A stretch of 10,452 bases of DNA from an uncultured Anaerovibrio sp. Its GTDB lineage: Bacteria > Bacillota > Negativicutes > Selenomonadales > Selenomonadaceae. The position numbers were made by a program, and so were the translations under genes. The notes beneath the pieces were generated by a model, which was not told where the DNA came from, did not search any database, and saw nothing but the letters and a program-made list of their open reading frames with translations. Shown in pieces: positions 6,846-10,452 of this stretch (position 1 is its first letter; every line of letters starts with the position of its first letter). The stretch spans positions 1 to 10,452 of the forward strand of contig CACZYN010000112.1 in the NCBI GenBank assembly GCA_902785445.1, written 5' to 3'.

Positions 6846-8294
6846 ATGGAGCTTAGATTAAAGTCGGGTTTTACATTCGATTACAGCAACCTGGTAGGGG
6901 AAGGAAAGGTTACTGAACAGGATGTAAAAGACTTGGGGGCAAAAATAGCCGAGGCCAATAAGGCCATTAAGGTTATGCGTCAGGATGGAATAATCAGGGG
7001 ACACCTGTCCAAGGACGGTACGCCGGAGAAGGTGTACTTTTCCCAGCTGCCTTATGTGGAGGAAGGGCATCTTAATTCACCGGAATCCATAAAACATCTG
7101 CAGGAACTCACTGATTCGGTAAAAAATCGGGTGGATGCAGTGGTTTCTTTGGGTATAGGCGGTTCTTACCTGGGGGATAAGGTGATTTTTGATGTACAGT
7201 GCGGTGAATTTTGGAATTCCATGACCACGGAAGAACGGGGTGGCATGCCAAAGATCTACTTCAGCGGTAATAACATTGATCCGCGGCGTACTGGTGATTT
7301 GATCCAGGAGCTGGACCGGTCCTCCCGCATCGTAAAATCCCACTTAAAGCGCAAGCTGGTGGTGGATTTAATGGTTATCTCCAAATCTGGTGGCACCTTG
7401 GATACCATGTCCAATTTCATGGTAATCTATGAGGCGTTGAAAAAAAATCCGGATATTGAAGTGGAGGTAATAGCCGTTACTGATCCGAATGAGGAAAAAC
7501 CAACTATCTTGAAGAAGCTGGCTATGGACAATAATTGGCCACAGTACAGTGTACCGGATGGAGTGGGGGGACGTTTCTCCATATTCTGTGATGTGGGTCT
7601 GGTATTGGCAGCAGTGTGTGGTTTTGATATTGAAGCCTTCCTCAATGGGGCCAAGGATATGGATATAGCCTGCCAGAATGAAGATGTATGGCAGAATCCG
7701 GCACTATTAAATGCGGTACTAAAGTATATTGCTTCGGAAAAATATGGCCGGGATATGGAAGTAATGATGCCGTATGGTGATTACCTGAAATCCGTATCCG
7801 AATGGTATATTCAGTTGTTGGCGGAATCTTTGGGCAAACAGGTAGACAGAAATGGCAAGGATGTATATTATGGCCGTACCCCAATCGTGGCGGTGGGTAC
7901 CACGGATATGCACGCCCAGACCCAGCAGCATCAGGAGGGCAAGCTGAACAAGGTGGTTCAGTTTATCCGGGTGGAAAACTGGGATACGGACTTTGTTATT
8001 CCCAATTCCTTCCCAGAGGTAAAGAAATTGGCGGATATTTCCGGTGTTAAGATGAGTCAGGCTTTGGAGGTGGCCCGCCAGTCCAATGCGGATGCCTTGG
8101 CTTCCAACAATCGCTTTAACGCCCTGTTCTCCCTGCCGAGATTGGATGCTTATCATTTAGGGGAACTTCTCTACATGTTGGCCTTATCCATTGCCTATGA
8201 AGGGGAGTTGGCTGACGTGGATGCTTTCAATCAGCCAGGAGTTGAGGCCTATAAACGCATTATGGGGCCAAGCCTTCAGGCTTTGAAGAAGTAA
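6846..8294 (+). CDS. pgi: Glucose-6-phosphate isomerase
   Basis: A 482-residue cytoplasmic enzyme that interconverts glucose 6-phosphate and fructose 6-phosphate in glycolysis and gluconeogenesis. It contains both SIS subdomains. Visible landmarks are LGIGGSYLG (102-110), the phosphate-binding SKSGGT (179-184), GVGGRFS (239-245) with the conserved Arg 243, the catalytic Glu 327 in QLLAESLGK, His 356 in TTDMHAQTQQ, and Lys 470 in NQPGVEAYK. All expected active-site residues are present, so the enzyme should be functional. In the phosphate loop the usual SK[T/S]xTT has Gly at the first of the two Thr positions, while the second Thr, the phosphate contact, is kept. The gene starts with ATG after GAGGGGG. 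It is flanked by unrelated functions and no intrinsic terminator directly follows it; the first strong one is the hairpin at 8531-8575, inside the next gene. Confidence 0.97.
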   Translation: MELRLKSGFTFDYSNLVGEGKVTEQDVKDLGAKIAEANKAIKVMRQDGIIRGHLSKDGTPEKVYFSQLPYVEEGHLNSPESIKHLQELTDSVKNRVDAVVSLGIGGSYLGDKVIFDVQCGEFWNSMTTEERGGMPKIYFSGNNIDPRRTGDLIQELDRSSRIVKSHLKRKLVVDLMVISKSGGTLDTMSNFMVIYEALKKNPDIEVEVIAVTDPNEEKPTILKKLAMDNNWPQYSVPDGVGGRFSIFCDVGLVLAAVCGFDIEAFLNGAKDMDIACQNEDVWQNPALLNAVLKYIASEKYGRDMEVMMPYGDYLKSVSEWYIQLLAESLGKQVDRNGKDVYYGRTPIVAVGTTDMHAQTQQHQEGKLNKVVQFIRVENWDTDFVIPNSFPEVKKLADISGVKMSQALEVARQSNADALASNNRFNALFSLPRLDAYHLGELLYMLALSIAYEGELADVDAFNQPGVEAYKRIMGPSLQALKK

Positions 8295-8301
8295 CCGTAA
8301 T

Positions 8302-8328
8302 TTGACAAATTAATAGAATCAATATTAT
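8302..8328 (+). promoter_or_regulatory. Possible promoter for the secretin genes
   Basis: A perfect TTGACA (8302-8307) is followed after only 15 bases by TATTAT (8323-8328). The spacing is short, so strength is doubtful. A second perfect TTGACA starts 27 bases later at 8329 but has no matching -10 hexamer. The location just after pgi and upstream of the PilP/GspC-like gene is suitable. Confidence 0.35.
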
Positions 8329-8329
8329 T

Positions 8330-8377
8330 TGACAGGAATTCGCAAGCGTGTAGTCCTTTTGCATGGTTTTCCTGTCA
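8330..8377 (+). repeat. Inverted repeat in the leader of the PilP/GspC-like gene
   Basis: TGACAGGAA (8330-8338) and TTCCTGTCA (8369-8377) are perfect 9-base inverted arms. Inside them GCAA (8342-8345) and TTGC (8359-8362) can pair as well, so an RNA from an upstream promoter could fold into a long imperfect stem-loop ending 14 bases before the ribosome binding site. No T-tract follows, so it is not an intrinsic terminator. It matches no riboswitch class I recognise. Confidence 0.4.
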
Positions 8378-8406
8378 GCATAATATGTCGAAAAGGAGTG
8401 GCGAAA

Positions 8407-8976
8407 TTGCAGGGTAGAATAACATCCCTTGCCAAGACAGCTGGCCGGCATTTTTTGCAATTATTGAAGGATTATCTATGGGCACGCATAGGATTGTTCG
8501 TAATACTTTGCGTGGGGATAGTTTTTATGTGCAGTAATAGCCTGGGGCAGTCGCCTCAGGCTATTACTGCTTTTTCGGCCGGAACTGAAGACAAGGATAA
8601 AAGCGATGGATTTCAGGAGGTGCATGGTTTAAAAAGAGCTCAGGAAAACCACCAATTGTATAACCCCTTTGAACAGGATACCAAAGCTGGAGGAATGGAG
8701 AAAAAGTCCCCTCCACAGCAAGGTAGTGTTGCCGGTGCACAGTCAACAGGGAAAAATTCCCAAGGAAATAAGCAAAATAAAACCAATAAAGAACTGCCGG
8801 TACTACGAGGAATCATGTGGGAAGGCCAGGAGAGAGCATCTTTAATAGAATACGAGGGGGAACAATACCTGTTAAAGGAAGGGGAAGCTGCTAAGGAGAT
8901 AGTAGTGGAACATATCGGTGAAGCAACGGTACAGGTGCTTACCTCTCATGGCAGAAGGAATTTAAAAATAAGATAG
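8407..8976 (+). CDS. PilP/GspC-like inner-membrane partner of the secretin
   Basis: A 189-residue protein with a short basic N-terminus, one membrane segment (about 27-42), an LYNPF motif at 84-88, a long disordered polar linker rich in K, N, Q, S and G (about 89-129), and a C-terminal beta domain (130-189: PVLRGIMWEGQERASLIEYEG.., YLLKEGE.., RRNLKIR). This resembles the homology region of GspC and the PilP domain, which bind the N-terminal domain of the secretin in the periplasm. The TTG at 8407 is chosen because AGGAG lies eight bases upstream and it places the membrane segment correctly; the frame is open further up to 8329 but without a start site. It is followed 16 bases later by the secretin gene. 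Codons 42-55 are encoded by a strong terminator-like hairpin. The assignment rests on architecture and context, not on strong sequence motifs. Confidence 0.65.
   Translation: MQGRITSLAKTAGRHFLQLLKDYLWARIGLFVILCVGIVFMCSNSLGQSPQAITAFSAGTEDKDKSDGFQEVHGLKRAQENHQLYNPFEQDTKAGGMEKKSPPQQGSVAGAQSTGKNSQGNKQNKTNKELPVLRGIMWEGQERASLIEYEGEQYLLKEGEAAKEIVVEHIGEATVQVLTSHGRRNLKIR
8531..8575 (+). terminator. Intrinsic-terminator-like hairpin inside the PilP/GspC-like coding region
   Basis: Arms GCAGTAATAGCCTGGGGC (8531-8548) and GCCTCAGGCTATTACTGC (8553-8570) pair over 18 bases with one G-U pair and an AGTC tetraloop, and TTTTT follows at 8571-8575. This is a textbook rho-independent terminator in the plus direction. 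It lies just after the codons for the membrane segment. It could end the pgi transcript, 237 bases after its stop, or act as an attenuator for the secretin genes that opens only when ribosomes translate the region. On the minus strand no T-tract follows. Confidence 0.75.
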
Positions 8977-8992
8977 ACGGGAGAAACAGGTT

Positions 8993-10231
8993 GTGAAGGT
9001 AAAGGTGAAATTAAAGATTATATTGGTAATAATTTTTTCTATGCTAATTACCACCGGGTGTGAGGCCTTGTCGCTAAATGTATCCAATGGCAGTGTGCAG
9101 GAGCTTATTCGGTTTGCTGCCCGGGAAGGCAATATCAATGTGGTAATGGACAGCGGTATTGATACAAAGGTTAGTGTAAACATTAAGGATTTGTCGCCTA
9201 AGGAGGTTATTCAACAACTTGCTGCAGCTGGTGGTCTTACTGTGCTTACCCAAGGGGATATTTTATTGGTAGGACGGGGGAAAGATTTATCCGTTCAATT
9301 AGGGCAAGTGCATATTATGCCCATAAAGTATACGGATTTAGTGGAAATGCAGAGAGCAGTGGAGCTCTATCTGCAAAATCGGCATGCAGGGGATAGGAAG
9401 TATGTGGATGCCCGAAAAAAATCCAGCAGTCCATCCGGTAAAGATGGCACAAAAAATAAGAAGGATACGGCTAATGATAGGAACCAGTCCAATACTGGTA
9501 AGGTGTTAACTGAGAAGAATGTGCCCAAAGTGGGAGTGGATATTAATTCACGGTCCTTGCTGGTATATGGTACCCAGGAGGAAGGGGCTGTAGTCCGACA
9601 ATTGGTGGAAAAGTTGGATGTTCCAGCCAGACAGGTATCTTTGGAAGCCAAGGTGGTTTCCATGAAGAAATCCTTAGGGGAAAAAATAGGTGTCAGTTGG
9701 GAATGGAGCAAAATTCCCCATAATTTTACCTATGATGCCACGTTGGATCTGCTTATCTCCCAAGGGAAAGCCCGGGTGTTATCCAAGCCCAACATTGTTA
9801 CTATGCAAGGAAGGGAAGCGGTAATCAATATCGGTGGCGAAGTGCCGGTACCGGCAGTATCGGTTACCAATACCACCACAACTACCTCGATTGATTATCG
9901 TCCAGCGGGAATAATCCTGAAGTGTCGGCCCTTTGTAAATGATAAGGGGTACATAGAATCAACATTGCATATTGAGGTCAGCTCACCAAGCTATGTCAAG
10001 GAAATGAAGGCCTACAGTTTTCAAAAACGGTCCGTGGATACTCAGGTGCGGCTTCAGGATGGAGAAACTCTGATTATAGGGGGACTGATAAGCAAGGATG
10101 AGGAAAAACATTTTACCAAGGTACCCTTTTTGGGGGATATTCCCATATTGGGTAAACTGTTTCAAAGTAGCTCACATCTGGAATCTGAGGACGAAATAAT
10201 GATTTTTATCAAGGCCAAAATCCTCCCATAA
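8993..10231 (+). CDS. Short secretin (PilQ/GspD family outer-membrane channel)
   Basis: A 412-residue secretin that would form a multimeric outer-membrane channel. It has an N-terminal signal (basic start, hydrophobic 9-20) with Cys 23 preceded by TTG, a poor lipobox, so lipid anchoring is possible but unsure. An N0/STN-like domain follows (about 27-95), then an N1-like domain (about 105-235) interrupted by a K/S/N/D-rich insert (about 141-178), then the secretin domain (about 245-412). That domain carries RVLSKPNIVT (261-270), GGEVPVPAVS (281-290), the hydrophobic AGIILKCRPF lip segment, GETLIIGGL and the signature VPFLGDIPILGKLF (377-390). It lacks the N2/N3 repeats and AMIN domains, so it is much shorter than typical PilQ or GspD. 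The start is GTG 8993 with GGGAG nine bases upstream. The preceding PilP/GspC-like protein is the expected partner. The C-terminus appears complete. Confidence 0.92.
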   Translation: MKVKVKLKIILVIIFSMLITTGCEALSLNVSNGSVQELIRFAAREGNINVVMDSGIDTKVSVNIKDLSPKEVIQQLAAAGGLTVLTQGDILLVGRGKDLSVQLGQVHIMPIKYTDLVEMQRAVELYLQNRHAGDRKYVDARKKSSSPSGKDGTKNKKDTANDRNQSNTGKVLTEKNVPKVGVDINSRSLLVYGTQEEGAVVRQLVEKLDVPARQVSLEAKVVSMKKSLGEKIGVSWEWSKIPHNFTYDATLDLLISQGKARVLSKPNIVTMQGREAVINIGGEVPVPAVSVTNTTTTTSIDYRPAGIILKCRPFVNDKGYIESTLHIEVSSPSYVKEMKAYSFQKRSVDTQVRLQDGETLIIGGLISKDEEKHFTKVPFLGDIPILGKLFQSSSHLESEDEIMIFIKAKILP

Positions 10232-10271
10232 TTTGTGAAGTATTCTTAAAACGTATTGGTTTGTAATATTT

Positions 10272-10291
10272 AATAGGAAGTTTTTCCTATT
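10272..10291 (+). repeat. Hairpin after the secretin gene, weak terminator or operator
   Basis: AATAGGAA (10272-10279) and TTCCTATT (10284-10291) are perfect inverted arms around a GTTT loop, 41 bases after the secretin stop. The stem is AT-rich and only two more T residues follow (TTG), so it would be a weak terminator. It could instead be a binding site upstream of the response-regulator gene. Confidence 0.35.
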
Positions 10292-10305
10292 TTGAATGGA
10301 AAATT

Positions 10306-10345
10306 TATAATATTTGGTTTATAATCATATTAGTTATGGTACAAT
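10306..10345 (+). promoter_or_regulatory. Cluster of -10-like hexamers upstream of the response regulator
   Basis: Two perfect TATAAT hexamers (10306-10311 and 10320-10325), each within a TTTATAAT repeat 14 bases apart, and a TACAAT (10340-10345) precede the response-regulator gene. None has a good -35 hexamer at 16-18 bases. A promoter is likely in this AT-rich stretch, but which hexamer is used cannot be decided. Confidence 0.4.
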
Positions 10346-10389
10346 GGTGTGGCGTGATGAGTTTTATAGTTTGAAGTGAGGGAAGGCAA

Positions 10390-10452
10390 ATGGCAATACG
10401 AGTGCTGATAGCAGATGACCATGCACTTTTACGGCAGGGTATTAAAAGGGTA
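10390..10452 (+). CDS. Response regulator, NarL/FixJ type (5' part only, cut by window end)
   Basis: Only the first 21 codons are in the window: MAIRVLIADDHALLRQGIKRV. This is the start of a receiver domain: a beta-1 strand, the acidic pair D9-D10 of the phosphorylation pocket, and the DDHALLRQGI sequence typical of NarL/FixJ regulators that end in a LuxR-type helix-turn-helix. The phosphorylated Asp and the DNA-binding domain lie outside. The ATG follows GAGGGAAGG (10378-10386). It is on the same strand as the secretin gene, 158 bases downstream, with its own AT-rich promoter region, so it is probably a separate transcription unit. Confidence 0.85.
   Translation, partial: MAIRVLIADDHALLRQGIKRV

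Noticed and set aside
8339..8368. Cyclic di-GMP or other riboswitch in the secretin leader
   Set aside because: The loop sequence does not match the conserved core of any riboswitch class I know.
8329..8406. Longer N-terminus for the PilP/GspC-like protein
   Set aside because: The upstream extension lacks a ribosome binding site and would place the leader inverted repeat in coding sequence; TTG 8407 with AGGAG is far better.

Overview
The window looks like a chromosomal segment of a Gram-negative (diderm) anaerobic Firmicute, most likely of the Negativicutes. Three things point there: a futalosine-route menaquinone cluster, a secretin with its inner-membrane partner (needed only where there is an outer membrane), and strong AGGAGG-type ribosome binding sites with frequent TTG/GTG starts. 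The taxonomic call is an inference. No tRNA, rRNA, CRISPR array or transposase is visible.

Layout. (1) 1-530: a small metal-type cupin on the minus strand, with its own terminator and a good promoter whose start point is covered by an inverted repeat. (2) 535-6744: a plus-strand run with gaps of 0-33 bases: an ElyC/YdcF-like membrane protein, a MATE exporter, two tandem MqnE-like radical SAM enzymes, MqnC, and an MTAP-family nucleoside phosphorylase gene that is broken. (3) 6846-8294: pgi, glucose-6-phosphate isomerase, with its own strong ribosome binding site. (4) 8407-10231: a PilP/GspC-like inner-membrane protein and a short secretin. (5) 10390-end: the first 21 codons of a NarL/FixJ-type response regulator.

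How the genes work together. MqnE joins SAM to the chorismate-derived enolpyruvyl benzoate to give aminofutalosine. A nucleosidase or phosphorylase must then remove the purine, and MqnC cyclises the product. The MTAP-like gene sits where that purine-removing enzyme is expected, but it carries a frame change together with an apparent loss of about 18 codons that include the purine-contacting motif. mqnA and mqnD are not in the window. The secretin pair would form an outer-membrane channel and its periplasmic connector, but no pilin, ATPase or PilMNO gene is adjacent.

The points most worth a second look are: a near-perfect 18-bp hairpin plus U-tract (a textbook intrinsic terminator) lying inside the coding region of the PilP/GspC-like gene; the duplicated MqnE-like enzymes, one of which has lost the aromatic residue of the radical SAM cysteine motif; and the damaged MTAP-like gene in the menaquinone operon.
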